A DNA stretch of 16,394 bases from Oscillospiraceae bacterium (GCA_022508725.1 JAFLUR010000009.1:1-16394); one strand, 5' to 3'. Shown: positions 7,207-15,891, counted from the stretch's first letter. Program-made: numbers and translations. Notes: generated from the letters alone by a model not told the origin.

Positions 7207-7358
7207 GAGTCTGTTCAGTATTTCTTCGATTGCCGGATTTTTGAGTTTTCTGCCGGCAAAGCACAAAATTCGATACTTTGTGTATTTCAAGAATTTTTTG
7301 CAAAGCCGGCGGGAAAAGACGCCGAAAAGACGGTGATCGGAGGATGCTGAACAGACTC
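7207..7358 (-). mobile_element. MITE-like inverted-repeat element, copy A
   Basis: A 152-bp non-coding element bounded by near-perfect terminal inverted repeats: GAGTCTGTTCAGTAT on the left and the complement of GAGTCTGTTCAGCAT on the right. It is flanked on both sides by TTA (7204-7206 and 7359-7361) as a direct, not inverted, repeat, which indicates a 3-bp target duplication. Its reverse complement matches the copies at 16088 and 16252 along its length, with small gaps. The interior is also self-complementary (GCCGGCAAAGCACAAAATTC region against GAATTTTTTGCAAAGCCGGC), so one strand can fold into a long imperfect hairpin. No transposase is encoded. The ends and the TTA/TAA duplication resemble IS5/PIF-type elements mobilised in trans; that link is an inference. 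Confidence 0.8.
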
Positions 7359-7361
7359 TTA

Positions 7362-7582
7362 TATTTTCGGTTGATATTTAATGAAACACCGAATAAATCA
7401 ATATCAAAAAATAATTCAGATGTAATCGGTTGGTCGTAAAACTTCGTTTTACCGGTCACCCATGCAACCCGGCGAAAAAACAGTGCGTTCATGAAGCACT
7501 TTGTGCTAAAGAATCAGCGTATATTTTTTCGTAAATTATTTTTTTGATCACCTTTAAATCGGTGTTTCCTTAATACCGGCTG
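7362..7582. other. Non-coding spacer with several small inverted repeats
   Basis: I see no credible gene here. Small inverted repeats are present: TTGATATT (7371-7378) with AATATCAA (7400-7407); GTAAAAC-TTC-GTTTTAC around 7435-7453; the near-palindrome AGTGCGTTCATGAAGCACT (7482-7500); and overlapping it AGCAC-TTT-GTGCT (7495-7507). None has the T-run of a terminator. They could be operator sites for the GH51-uxaA operon, remnants of another element, or chance. Confidence 0.35.
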
Positions 7583-7591
7583 TGTTATAAT
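7583..7591 (+). promoter_or_regulatory. Extended -10 promoter of the GH51-uxaA operon
   Basis: TGTTATAAT (TATAAT at 7586-7591) is a perfect extended -10. The -35 position at 17-base spacing (7563-7568) reads TGTTTC and is weak, as would suit a regulated promoter needing an activator. The start near 7598 leaves a leader of about 30 bases. Confidence 0.55.
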
Positions 7592-7630
7592 TTACGGTGC
7601 AAAGCTTTATTAAATTTCGGGAGGAATAAT

Positions 7631-9970
7631 ATGAACAGGCTGATAATACATACGAACGAAAAGGAAAACCCGCTCGGCGATCTGTACGGGATATTTTTTG
7701 AGGATTTGAACCATGCCGCCGACGGCGGATTATATGCCGAAGCGGTACGCAACCGCGCGTTTGAATTTTCTTCAATCGATAATCCGTCATACCGCCCGCT
7801 TACCGCATGGAAAAAAATAGAAAAAGATGACGCGGATATTTCGGCAGCGGTTGAAAACAAAGAACCGCTGAGCAGGAAAAATCCGCATTATCTTATGCTT
7901 GATGTAAGAAATCCGGGCGGCGGAGCCGGGATCATGAATATGGGATACAATACGGGCTTTTATTTTGAGAAAGGCAAGGAATACCGCTTTTCGTTCCATG
8001 CAAAAACAGCCTGCGATATGAATTTTGATATGAATATTCGGGTTTCGCTTCAGGGCGCGGACGGCACGGTGTATGCAAGCGAAAATATAAAGGTTTCCGG
8101 AAGCGAATGGAAAAAATATACCGCCGTACTTATATCCGACGGTACGGACAGCTTCGGCAGGCTTGCGATTACGGCGGAAAATGCCGGAAAGCTTTATATC
8201 GATATGGTATCGCTTTTTCCGAAGGATACATACAAAAACCGTCCCAACGGCATGAGAAAGGATATTGCGGAGCTTTTGGCGGATTTAAAGCCGAAATTTA
8301 TGAGATTTCCGGGAGGCTGTCTTATCCATGACGGTTCGCTTAACGGCGACGACAGGGATTCGATGTACAGATGGAAAAATACGCTCGGCGAGCTGTACGA
8401 TCGTCCGGCAAGGCGCAATAACTGGGGATATAATCAGTCGCTGGGAATAGGTTATTATGAATATTTTGTTTTTTGCGAGGATATAGGAGCAAAGCCTGTG
8501 CCTATACTGCCGGCGGGATATAATCCGCACAGCGGACAGGCGGCGGCTCTCGATGATTTGGACGAGTGGGTAAACGACGCGCTTGATCTGATCGAATTTG
8601 CCAATGGCGATACATCGACGAAATGGGGAAAGATACGCGCGGAGCTGGGACATGAGGAGCCGTTCGGTCTTGAATATCTCGGCATCGGAAACGAGGAGAT
8701 AGGCAGAGAATTTTTTGAACGCTACAGTGTTTTTCATAAGGCGATAAAGGCAAAATATCCGGAAATCAAGCTGATAAATACAAGCGGCCCGTTCCAAAGC
8801 GGAGAGGAGTATGAGCGCGGGTGGAAATCGGCGAGGGACAACGGTTCGGATCTGGTCGATGAGCATTATTATCAGTCTCCCGAATGGTTTACGGCAAACA
8901 ATAAGAGATACGATAATTTTAAGAGGGGCGTCCCGAAGGTGTTTTTGGGAGAGTATGCAACATGGGGAAACACATATTACAATGCCGTCGTTGAGGCAAG
9001 CTTTATGACGGCGCTCGAAAGAAATTCTCACGCGGTTGCTCTTGCCTGTTACGCGCCGCTTTTAGCAAATGCCGATTATGTAAATTGGCAGCCCGATATG
9101 ATATTTTTCGATAATCACAGAGTATATCCGACGGCGAATTATTATGTGCAGAAGATGTTTATGAACAATCAGGGCACGCATACGCTGAAGATCGAAAAAG
9201 AGGGATTTGAAAAAAAGGAATTTTGGGGAGACGGCAAAATTTCGGGCAGAATTGAGATTGAGGCGGAAAAATGTCTTTGCGATTTTTATGATATAAGCAT
9301 AACGAACGACGCTACGGGAGAGATAAAGAAATACGGAGATATAAAGAATACCTGCGATTTGAATTTCATCGACAATATCGATTTGGAAAAATATACGATC
9401 CGATTTAAGGCAAAGAGAATAAGCGGTGACAGAGGGTTTATATTGTATTTGAGAAAAAACGATGATACCTTTGTCAATTGGACGATGGGCGGCTGGGCAA
9501 ATTCGGACAGCGCGTTATATTCGATAATAAACAGAAGAAATTCCTGTCTCGATCATAAGGTCTTTTCGGTTGACAGCGGCATGGAATATTCGTTTGAACT
9601 GAAAATTTCGGCGAGGGAGATGACCGCATATATAAACGGCGAGAAGAATTTGTATGCAAACGACCGTCCGGCGGAGGTAGAGGAGCTGTATGTATCGTCA
9701 AGTACAGACGAGGACAACGGGAATATTATCATAAAGGCAGTAAATTTGCGGAATGAGGAAACAAAGGCGGAAATTGTTCTCGGCGGGATATCGGGAGGAG
9801 TTTCGGGAGTCATATATGAGCTTGCGGGATATGAGCCGGATGATAAGAACAGCTTTGAAAATCCCGACTTGATCAAGCCGGCGGAGAAAAGCTTTTCAAG
9901 CGGGGCGCCGGAATGGGAGTATACATTTCCGGAACGCTCGGTTACGGTATTTTCCCTAAAAAAGAAATAA
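7631..9970 (+). CDS. GH51 alpha-L-arabinofuranosidase with CBM4/9-like and C-terminal insert domains
   Basis: It removes terminal alpha-L-arabinofuranosyl residues from arabinan, arabinoxylan or arabinogalactan fragments with retention of configuration. At 779 residues it is longer than the roughly 500-residue core enzymes. The N-terminal strand LYGIFFEDLNHAADGGLYAE (18-37) opens the fold. Residues about 85-195 form a CBM4/9-like beta-sandwich inserted before the (beta/alpha)8 core (GMRKDIAELL 207-216, MRFPGGC 224-230). The acid/base is E355 in GIGNEE (351-356) and the nucleophile E441 in KVFLGEYATWG (436-446); EHYY (411-414) is also typical. Residues about 540-700 form an extra beta-rich, LamG-like or DUF1080-like domain within the C-terminal region. 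There is no signal peptide, so it should act inside the cell on imported oligosaccharides. GGGAGGA precedes ATG 7631. uxaA follows 31 bases later on the same strand, suggesting an operon. Confidence 0.93.
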   Translation: MNRLIIHTNEKENPLGDLYGIFFEDLNHAADGGLYAEAVRNRAFEFSSIDNPSYRPLTAWKKIEKDDADISAAVENKEPLSRKNPHYLMLDVRNPGGGAGIMNMGYNTGFYFEKGKEYRFSFHAKTACDMNFDMNIRVSLQGADGTVYASENIKVSGSEWKKYTAVLISDGTDSFGRLAITAENAGKLYIDMVSLFPKDTYKNRPNGMRKDIAELLADLKPKFMRFPGGCLIHDGSLNGDDRDSMYRWKNTLGELYDRPARRNNWGYNQSLGIGYYEYFVFCEDIGAKPVPILPAGYNPHSGQAAALDDLDEWVNDALDLIEFANGDTSTKWGKIRAELGHEEPFGLEYLGIGNEEIGREFFERYSVFHKAIKAKYPEIKLINTSGPFQSGEEYERGWKSARDNGSDLVDEHYYQSPEWFTANNKRYDNFKRGVPKVFLGEYATWGNTYYNAVVEASFMTALERNSHAVALACYAPLLANADYVNWQPDMIFFDNHRVYPTANYYVQKMFMNNQGTHTLKIEKEGFEKKEFWGDGKISGRIEIEAEKCLCDFYDISITNDATGEIKKYGDIKNTCDLNFIDNIDLEKYTIRFKAKRISGDRGFILYLRKNDDTFVNWTMGGWANSDSALYSIINRRNSCLDHKVFSVDSGMEYSFELKISAREMTAYINGEKNLYANDRPAEVEELYVSSSTDEDNGNIIIKAVNLRNEETKAEIVLGGISGGVSGVIYELAGYEPDDKNSFENPDLIKPAEKSFSSGAPEWEYTFPERSVTVFSLKKK

Positions 9971-10001
9971 TTCAAAACGGATTGACCGGAGATGATCGAT
10001 T

Positions 10002-11378
10002 ATGCATATTAAAATTCATGAAAACGACAATGTGGAGGTAAACGCCGATACGGGACATAAACGCGCGGTATGTGATATAAACCGCGGAGAAAACATTATA
10101 AAATACGGAGTCCCGATAGGTCACGCGCTTTGCGGAATAAAAAAAGGCGAGCACATACATTCGCATAACATGGCGACTAATCTTTCGGGGATAGTCGAGT
10201 ACAATTATGAGCCCGTCATAAAGGTAAAAAATACAAAAACGCAAAAATACGAAATCAAAGCATATCGCAGAAACAACGGCGATATAGGGATACGAAACGA
10301 TATATGGATAATAAATACGGTGGGATGCGTGAATAAAACGGCGCATATCCTTGCACAAAAAACAGGGGCGTTTGACTTTCCGCATCCGTTCGGCTGTTCG
10401 CAGCTGGGGGAAGATCACAAAACCACGCAGAAAATTCTTAAAGGACTTATCGAACATCCCAATGCCGGGGGCGTGTTGGTACTCGGACTCGGCTGCGAAA
10501 ACAATAATATAGGCGAGATGAAAAAAATACTCGGAGATTATGACGGCGATAGGATAAAATTTTTGAATGTGCAGGAAAGTGATGATGAAATTGAGGACGG
10601 GGTGAGGATAATATCCGGACTGAAGAAGCATGCGGAAGGATTTGAGCGGGAAAGTGTGCCGTTATCCGAGCTGTGTGTGGGTCTTAAATGCGGCGGCAGC
10701 GACGGATTGTCCGGCATAACGGCCAATCCTCTTGTCGGCAGATTTTCCGATATGCTCATAAATGCCGGGGGCAGCGCCGTTTTGACGGAGGTGCCGGAAA
10801 TGTTCGGCGCGGAGCATATACTTATGAACAGATGCGAAAGCCGGGAGGTTTTTGACAAAACCGTTTCCCTGATAAATAATTTTAAGAAATATTTTATGTC
10901 TTACAATCAGCCTGTCTATGAAAATCCCTCTCCGGGGAACAAGGCGGGGGGAATAACAACGCTTGAAGAAAAGTCGCTCGGCTGTGTTCAGAAAGGCGGA
11001 GCTTCGATTGTGACAGATGTTCTTGATATGGGAGAAAGGGTGCGGAAAAAAGGACTCAGCCTTTTAAACGGACCGGGTAACGATATGGTTGCGGTGACAA
11101 ATTTGACGGCGGCGGGCTGCCATTTGATTTTGTTCACCACGGGAAGAGGGACTCCGCTCGGTGCACCGGTGCCTACAGTGAAGATATCTTCAAACAGCGG
11201 GTTATATATGAAAAAAAGGCATTGGACAGACTTTGATGCGGGCGGTATTACAGAGGGGAAACAGCTTGATGAAAGCTTTTTTGAATTTGTTATGCGGGTC
11301 GCGTCCGGAGAACCGGTAAACAACGAAAAGAACGGTTATCGGGAAATATCCGTATTTAAAAACGGAGTGACGCTTTGA
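10002..11378 (+). CDS. uxaA: Altronate dehydratase (UxaA family)
   Basis: It dehydrates D-altronate to 2-keto-3-deoxygluconate, a step of the isomerase pathway of galacturonate breakdown, in the cytoplasm; family members are iron-dependent. The 458-residue protein has an N-terminal SAF domain (about 1-62, with GVPIGHAL and HIHSHN at 51-56) joined to the catalytic part. The SAF region seems about 20 residues shorter than in E. coli UxaA, as far as I can align it from memory. Family blocks: HPFGCSQLGEDH (128-139), LGLGCENN (161-168), GLKCGGSDGLSGITANP (227-243), GPGNDMVAVT (357-366) and GRGTPLGAPVPT (381-392). GGAG at 9988-9991 lies 10 bases before the start. It is the second gene of the operon, after GH51, and ends at a strong terminator. 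A related family function such as galactarate or other aldonate dehydratase is possible, but GVPIGHAL and GLGCENN fit UxaA well. Confidence 0.9.
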   Translation: MHIKIHENDNVEVNADTGHKRAVCDINRGENIIKYGVPIGHALCGIKKGEHIHSHNMATNLSGIVEYNYEPVIKVKNTKTQKYEIKAYRRNNGDIGIRNDIWIINTVGCVNKTAHILAQKTGAFDFPHPFGCSQLGEDHKTTQKILKGLIEHPNAGGVLVLGLGCENNNIGEMKKILGDYDGDRIKFLNVQESDDEIEDGVRIISGLKKHAEGFERESVPLSELCVGLKCGGSDGLSGITANPLVGRFSDMLINAGGSAVLTEVPEMFGAEHILMNRCESREVFDKTVSLINNFKKYFMSYNQPVYENPSPGNKAGGITTLEEKSLGCVQKGGASIVTDVLDMGERVRKKGLSLLNGPGNDMVAVTNLTAAGCHLILFTTGRGTPLGAPVPTVKISSNSGLYMKKRHWTDFDAGGITEGKQLDESFFEFVMRVASGEPVNNEKNGYREISVFKNGVTL

Positions 11379-11390
11379 GCGGATAAATTA

Positions 11391-11436
11391 AAAACGGCAT
11401 TGTTTCACAAATTTTAGCGTGAAACAATGCCGTTTT
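11391..11436. terminator. Strong bidirectional terminator between uxaA and the GLUG gene
   Basis: AAAACGGCATTGTTTCAC (11391-11408) pairs perfectly over 18 bases with 11419-11436 around a 10-base loop. It begins 12 bases after the uxaA stop and lies about 45 bases beyond the convergent gene's stop. T follows the stem on both strands, with the better tail on the minus strand. Confidence 0.88.
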
Positions 11437-11481
11437 GTCATTCAATAATTTTTATTGATCCATGCTGTAAGCATTTGCGGA

Positions 11482-14400
11482 TTATTCGGAAAGAAATCCG
11501 ATCGGGCACATTGTATTTACGCTGTCCCATGCAAACAGCTGTCCTTTGGAGATTGTGGTTTCATATTCCGCGGAAGCGCCGCCGTCAACCTCAATGCCCA
11601 CAATATCTATATCCTCAAGCTCGCCGTCCGGTGAATATGCGGCGATCAATGCGTCGCATTTGATTTTTGCCGCTGTGGGATTGTCAACGAGAATTTTTCC
11701 GTCAACGGCAGAGATCATATAGCATTTGTCAATTGTACGCTCAAGCGGTTCTTCATCTTCATCAATGGTTTCATATATCAATACGTCGGTACCGCCGCCT
11801 ATAAAGAACGAATTGACAATACCGTATGCTTCTTCCGCATCGTCATCCATCAGAAGCGTTCCTATAAACGCGCCTTTGTCGTTACCGTCGATCAATGCGC
11901 GTACTGCGGTGTTTGTTGCGGAGAACGTATATCTGGTTTTAAAGTTTTGATAACCGATAATGCCGCCGGAAACTTCCTTTGCGGAAATGACGGAGGGAGA
12001 AATATCCGCTCCCGATATTTTAATGTTACCGTTGTATAAGGACAAATCGCCTATAACGCCGCCGGCATATTTGCCGAGAGCCGATACCTTTCCGCTCAAT
12101 GTTATATCGGAAAGATCAGCCGAAACATTTGCGCCTGCCTTACTGTTGATTCCGAGCTTGCCGATAATGCCGCCGGCAATGTCCGAGGAAGTTATATTAC
12201 CGCTTGAATAAACACCGGTAAGGGTAACATCGTTAAAAATACTGCCCGCAATACCGCCCGCATAGAGCTTAGCGTTGACATCGCCCGTATTTACGGCGTT
12301 TTTGATCGATGATGAGGTCTCAATATATCCCGCAATACCGCCTGCGTTTGCAACATTTTCATTTGTGACATTGCCGCTGTTTTTAACATCGGTGATTTCA
12401 CAGGAGTCCATATATCCGACAATGCCGCCCGCCTCCGTTCCGGATGCGGTCACGTTTCCGGAATTCGAACAGCCGGATATCGTTGATTTTTGGAGATTTC
12501 CGACAATACCGCCGACATCCGTATTTCCGTGAAGCTCTGCGGAGGAGGAGCAGTTTTCTATTACGGTTCCGCCCGAAGCCGAGCCGGCAATACCGCCGAC
12601 AAAATCAACAGCCTTGACATATCCGCTTGTCACCGATACATTCCTTATTTTCGCGCCGACAAGGTTGCCGAACAATCCGCCGAAGGAGGTTTCCACATCG
12701 GTATAAAGACCGCTTATGCTGTGTCCCTGTCCGTCAAATTCGCCCTCGAACTTGTATGCGCCGGTGGTCGATGTACCCATTGCGATGGGAGTCCATTTCT
12801 CGCCTGAAATAAGCTTGCCGTTTTCATCCCAGCTCGCGCCGAGATTGATATCGTTCATCAGCTTATATTTTGCGTCGCCGTAGCCTTGCTTTGTTGACAT
12901 TTCGGAGAATTTCCTGAGCTGAGCGGCGTTCTTTATCATATAATATCCGTCCGCATCATCCACAATAAGAGAATCATCCTCAACCTCGTCATCATCTTGG
13001 CTTATATCGGCGCCGGGCATAAATACGGGGTAGCCGCCGTTCAAAAGCTCGTTGCCTTCCAAAGCATAAGTATAGCATACGCCGAGAAGCTCTTGGAATG
13101 ACCGCGAATCTATCATACTTTCGCTTGGAAGTCCGTACACCGAATCCTCTATATCGGCGGGGTCTGCCGTTTTAAAGAACAGATCCTTGTCATTGCAGAG
13201 CGTATTGTCGAAGAATACGCGCAGCACTCTTATGCCGGCGTTCAGATCTCCGACCAATGCGCCCGTGCTTGAACCGTCTGCTTTGCCGGCAAAATAGCTT
13301 CTGCGCATCTTTGACTGAGCAGCGGCGTCAATATCTATTTTACCCGCAAGTCCGCCGGCGGTTGCTTTTTTGGCGTCTATATTACCCACACAGTAGTTAT
13401 AGCTGAAATCGACGGGTATGCTCGATCGGATATATCCCGCAATACCGCCCGCATGGTTTTCCTCGGTAGAATCGGAGGATGCGGAAATATTACCCGTGTT
13501 TGCGTTTTTGATAAATTGTACGGTATCCGCGGAAGAATTTCCCGACTCGCCGAACACTGCCTTGCCGACAATACCGCCCGCGCTTACAAGACCCGTGATA
13601 TTTCCGGAATTTTCATTTTCGGTAATATCCGAAAATTCCGCAACCGCGCTTATACCCGCGGCTGAACCTTTGGCGGAAACATTGCCTGAATTTTTATTGT
13701 TTTTCAATATTGAGTTTTTCGAAATCGCACTTATACCCGCGGCGGAATTTTCATCGGAGGAAAGACTGCCCGAAGAAGTAACATTGCCCGAATTTGTGTT
13801 GCTTTTCAATGTCGTCGATTCCGTTGAATTCGCGGCTATACCGGCAGCGATGGTCTGCGCGTAAATTTCGGCGTTGTTTTTATTACCTTGAATGGTCGAA
13901 TTTTTGCAGTCCGCAACTATTCCGGCGCCTGTTTTGGGGGATGAATCGAATCCCGATGTAGTTGAGGCGATCGGCGCGGCGTTTGTGTTCGACGACAGCG
14001 TTGAGCCGGTTGCAAAAACGGCAACGCCGGCGGCTGTTGAGGATGCGGAAATATGCACGCTTGACGCTATATCCGAGTTTGAAACGGTTGAATTGTTACA
14101 TGAAAATACAACGGCAGCCGCAAATTCGGCAGTATCGTATTTTCCGAAATACGAATCCTCGATTTTGACGCGCGAAAGCTCCGCATTTTCGATATATCCG
14201 AACAGAGCCGCGTTTTTATCGTACATATGCACATTTTTTACGCTGCGATTGTTAAAGTCGAACTTGCCTGTGAAGGGACGGGATTCGGTACCTATTTGAA
14301 CCGCGTTTGAGTGTTCGGCATCGCCGTTGAGGGTTCCGAAATCTATGTCCGTATCCAATGCATAGATCATGTCGGTGTAGTAGGTATCCGCATTGTAATG

Positions 14401-15738
14401 CTCATGATCGTTTATAAGACGTGCATATATGTTATACTCCTCGGCGCTCGATATTCCGATATTTGACGGTACCTCTTTGTATTGAAGAGCGGCAATGTCG
14501 GGATAGTCGCCTTCAACGAATACAAAGCCCGGTCCGACGGTTTTATCCGTAAAGGCGCTGGATGTCGCAGCCGTGAAATCCTTGGATTTCATCTCCGCGG
14601 TCGTAAGTCCCTTTGCGGTTAAGCTTGTGCCGGGGTTACTGTCACCGTTTTCGTTTATGAAGTCTCCGAGCGGATTTTCGTGAAGCGATGCGCTGTTTAT
14701 TTCGGAGTTAAAATAAACGTTCGATGCGTCGAGAAGAAAATCCTCGACCGTTTCGCCGAACAGATTTCCCACATGAAGCTTAACATCCGACTTTATCGGC
14801 GATACGGAATAGCTTGTTTTGAAAATCGCTTTGGAATTCGGATCCTCGGGAGCGGAAAGCTGTGGGTTCGCGTAACCGATATATCCCGCAATACCGCCCG
14901 CTCTTGCGGCGGTAAGAACGGACACGTCTATCGGACCTGTCGAATAACAGTTTGAAACGGTCGTATTGCCTTTTGTAACGTCCGCCTTACCCACTATGCC
15001 GCCGGCTTGAACGGTATCCTTAAAGCCTATCGTTTTGTCGGATATTTTAATATCGGCATTTGAACGGGAGTTGTTGATTTCGGAAGAACCCGATATTATA
15101 CCCGCGATACCTCCAGATATTTCGGCATTGCTTATGCTTCCGCCGAATATACAGTTTTCGGCGATACCTCCTTCAAGGAGAACGCCCGCAATACCGCCTG
15201 TCGCCGATGAAACGCCGCCGGTAAGCTTTGCGTTTTTGACCGTAACGCTGCTTATCCTTCCGCCCGCAACATTGCCCGCGACAACGCCGGCATTCTTTGA
15301 TGAGGAAATTTCCGCATTTTCGATCGTGAGGTATTCAACTCGTCCGGACTCGCCTACAGTGCCGAAAAGACCGGCATCCGAAGAGGACGATGTTATATGT
15401 AAATTCGATATTGTATGATTGCTTCCATCGAAACGACCGCGGTATTGCTTATCCGCAGTACCTATGGGAGTCCATTCCTTTCCCTCAAGATCGATATCCG
15501 TAGTCAGTATCGCAGATAAGTCGTTTTCGCCGGAATTTATTTTCGCCGCAAACCACGCAAGCTCGGCGGCGGAAGAAATTTGATAAAAGCCGTATTCAGA
15601 TTTGGGCTCCTTGGTATCGGTTCCGTTCCATTCCGCAAGGGTGGGCGCGTTGATATCCGGAACATACGCCGCCGCCGGCAGAGAGCAGGTTATCATCGCA
15701 GCGGCGATAACGGCGCTTAAGATTTGTTTTTTTGACAT
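11482..15738 (-). CDS. Large secreted GLUG-repeat (beta-helix) protein
   Basis: The 1418-residue protein has a signal peptide (MSKKQILSAVIAAAMITCSLPAAA, cut expected after AAA at 22-24) and then three modules. Each module opens with an ISSAAEL..FA-like segment (52-64, 428-441, 934-947). This is followed by a D.D(I/F/L) strand, a PIG/IG block, and F.G.FDG..H.I..L (about 98-113, 488-504, 995-1011). Repeats of the GLUG type then follow (GGIAG, GGIVGY, NSGNVT). Such repeats usually stack as a right-handed beta-helix in surface or secreted proteins, for adhesion or carbohydrate contact; no catalytic motif is visible. The acidic linker DDDEVEDD (915-922) precedes module 3. The C-terminus KGQLFAWDSVNTMCPI (1398-1413) resembles a tail seen in other clostridial secreted proteins. 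I find no LPXTG, SLH or dockerin, so anchoring is unexplained. AGGAGG precedes the ATG closely. Function is unknown. Confidence 0.85.
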   Translation of the reverse strand: MSKKQILSAVIAAAMITCSLPAAAYVPDINAPTLAEWNGTDTKEPKSEYGFYQISSAAELAWFAAKINSGENDLSAILTTDIDLEGKEWTPIGTADKQYRGRFDGSNHTISNLHITSSSSDAGLFGTVGESGRVEYLTIENAEISSSKNAGVVAGNVAGGRISSVTVKNAKLTGGVSSATGGIAGVLLEGGIAENCIFGGSISNAEISGGIAGIISGSSEINNSRSNADIKISDKTIGFKDTVQAGGIVGKADVTKGNTTVSNCYSTGPIDVSVLTAARAGGIAGYIGYANPQLSAPEDPNSKAIFKTSYSVSPIKSDVKLHVGNLFGETVEDFLLDASNVYFNSEINSASLHENPLGDFINENGDSNPGTSLTAKGLTTAEMKSKDFTAATSSAFTDKTVGPGFVFVEGDYPDIAALQYKEVPSNIGISSAEEYNIYARLINDHEHYNADTYYTDMIYALDTDIDFGTLNGDAEHSNAVQIGTESRPFTGKFDFNNRSVKNVHMYDKNAALFGYIENAELSRVKIEDSYFGKYDTAEFAAAVVFSCNNSTVSNSDIASSVHISASSTAAGVAVFATGSTLSSNTNAAPIASTTSGFDSSPKTGAGIVADCKNSTIQGNKNNAEIYAQTIAAGIAANSTESTTLKSNTNSGNVTSSGSLSSDENSAAGISAISKNSILKNNKNSGNVSAKGSAAGISAVAEFSDITENENSGNITGLVSAGGIVGKAVFGESGNSSADTVQFIKNANTGNISASSDSTEENHAGGIAGYIRSSIPVDFSYNYCVGNIDAKKATAGGLAGKIDIDAAAQSKMRRSYFAGKADGSSTGALVGDLNAGIRVLRVFFDNTLCNDKDLFFKTADPADIEDSVYGLPSESMIDSRSFQELLGVCYTYALEGNELLNGGYPVFMPGADISQDDDEVEDDSLIVDDADGYYMIKNAAQLRKFSEMSTKQGYGDAKYKLMNDINLGASWDENGKLISGEKWTPIAMGTSTTGAYKFEGEFDGQGHSISGLYTDVETSFGGLFGNLVGAKIRNVSVTSGYVKAVDFVGGIAGSASGGTVIENCSSSAELHGNTDVGGIVGNLQKSTISGCSNSGNVTASGTEAGGIVGYMDSCEITDVKNSGNVTNENVANAGGIAGYIETSSSIKNAVNTGDVNAKLYAGGIAGSIFNDVTLTGVYSSGNITSSDIAGGIIGKLGINSKAGANVSADLSDITLSGKVSALGKYAGGVIGDLSLYNGNIKISGADISPSVISAKEVSGGIIGYQNFKTRYTFSATNTAVRALIDGNDKGAFIGTLLMDDDAEEAYGIVNSFFIGGGTDVLIYETIDEDEEPLERTIDKCYMISAVDGKILVDNPTAAKIKCDALIAAYSPDGELEDIDIVGIEVDGGASAEYETTISKGQLFAWDSVNTMCPIGFLSE

Positions 15739-15780
15739 AACTGTATCCTCCTGTTATAGTTATAAAAAAATTTTAAAGTA

Positions 15781-15848
15781 TTTGCGCGGAGGCTGTAATA
15801 AATACAAGCCCTGCGGCGGGGAAACGTACATCCGCCCTTTTTCGCAAA
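15781..15848 (-). promoter_or_regulatory. Possible structured 5' leader of the GLUG-protein mRNA
   Basis: In the minus-strand transcript TTTGCG (15843-15848) can pair with CGCAAA (15781-15786), enclosing two hairpins: GGCGG/CCGCC (15832-15836 with 15815-15819) and GGCT..AGCC with GTA/TAC (within 15791-15810). Together they make a three-way junction about 45 bases before the start codon. I cannot match it to a known riboswitch class, and the pairings are short. Confidence 0.3.
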
Positions 15849-15861
15849 CTATCGGTTTTTA

Positions 15862-15879
15862 TTGATTTTATTAAATCAA
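15862..15879. promoter_or_regulatory. Inverted repeat at the start of the GLUG transcript
   Basis: TTGATTT-TATT-AAATCAA is a perfect 7-bp inverted repeat with a 4-base centre, just downstream of the predicted start point (about 15885). It could be an operator or a small 5' hairpin protecting the mRNA. It is AT-rich, so chance is possible. Confidence 0.35.
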
Positions 15880-15891
15880 ACCACATTGAAA

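Noticed and set aside
7109..7492. Minus-strand open frame of 127 codons between the EAL gene and GH51
   Set aside because: It crosses the whole MITE and the EAL-gene terminator, has no ribosome binding site, and its C-terminal half is just translated inverted-repeat sequence.
12300..15300. Recurring short DNA repeats such as tatatcccgcaataccgcc, which might suggest a CRISPR-like array
   Set aside because: They encode the repeated AGGIAGYI peptide of the GLUG protein, stay in frame, and have irregular spacing; no spacers or cas genes are present.
15781..15848. c-di-GMP riboswitch in the GLUG leader, tempting given the EAL protein nearby
   Set aside because: The conserved GEMM motifs are not visible; only generic pairing can be supported.
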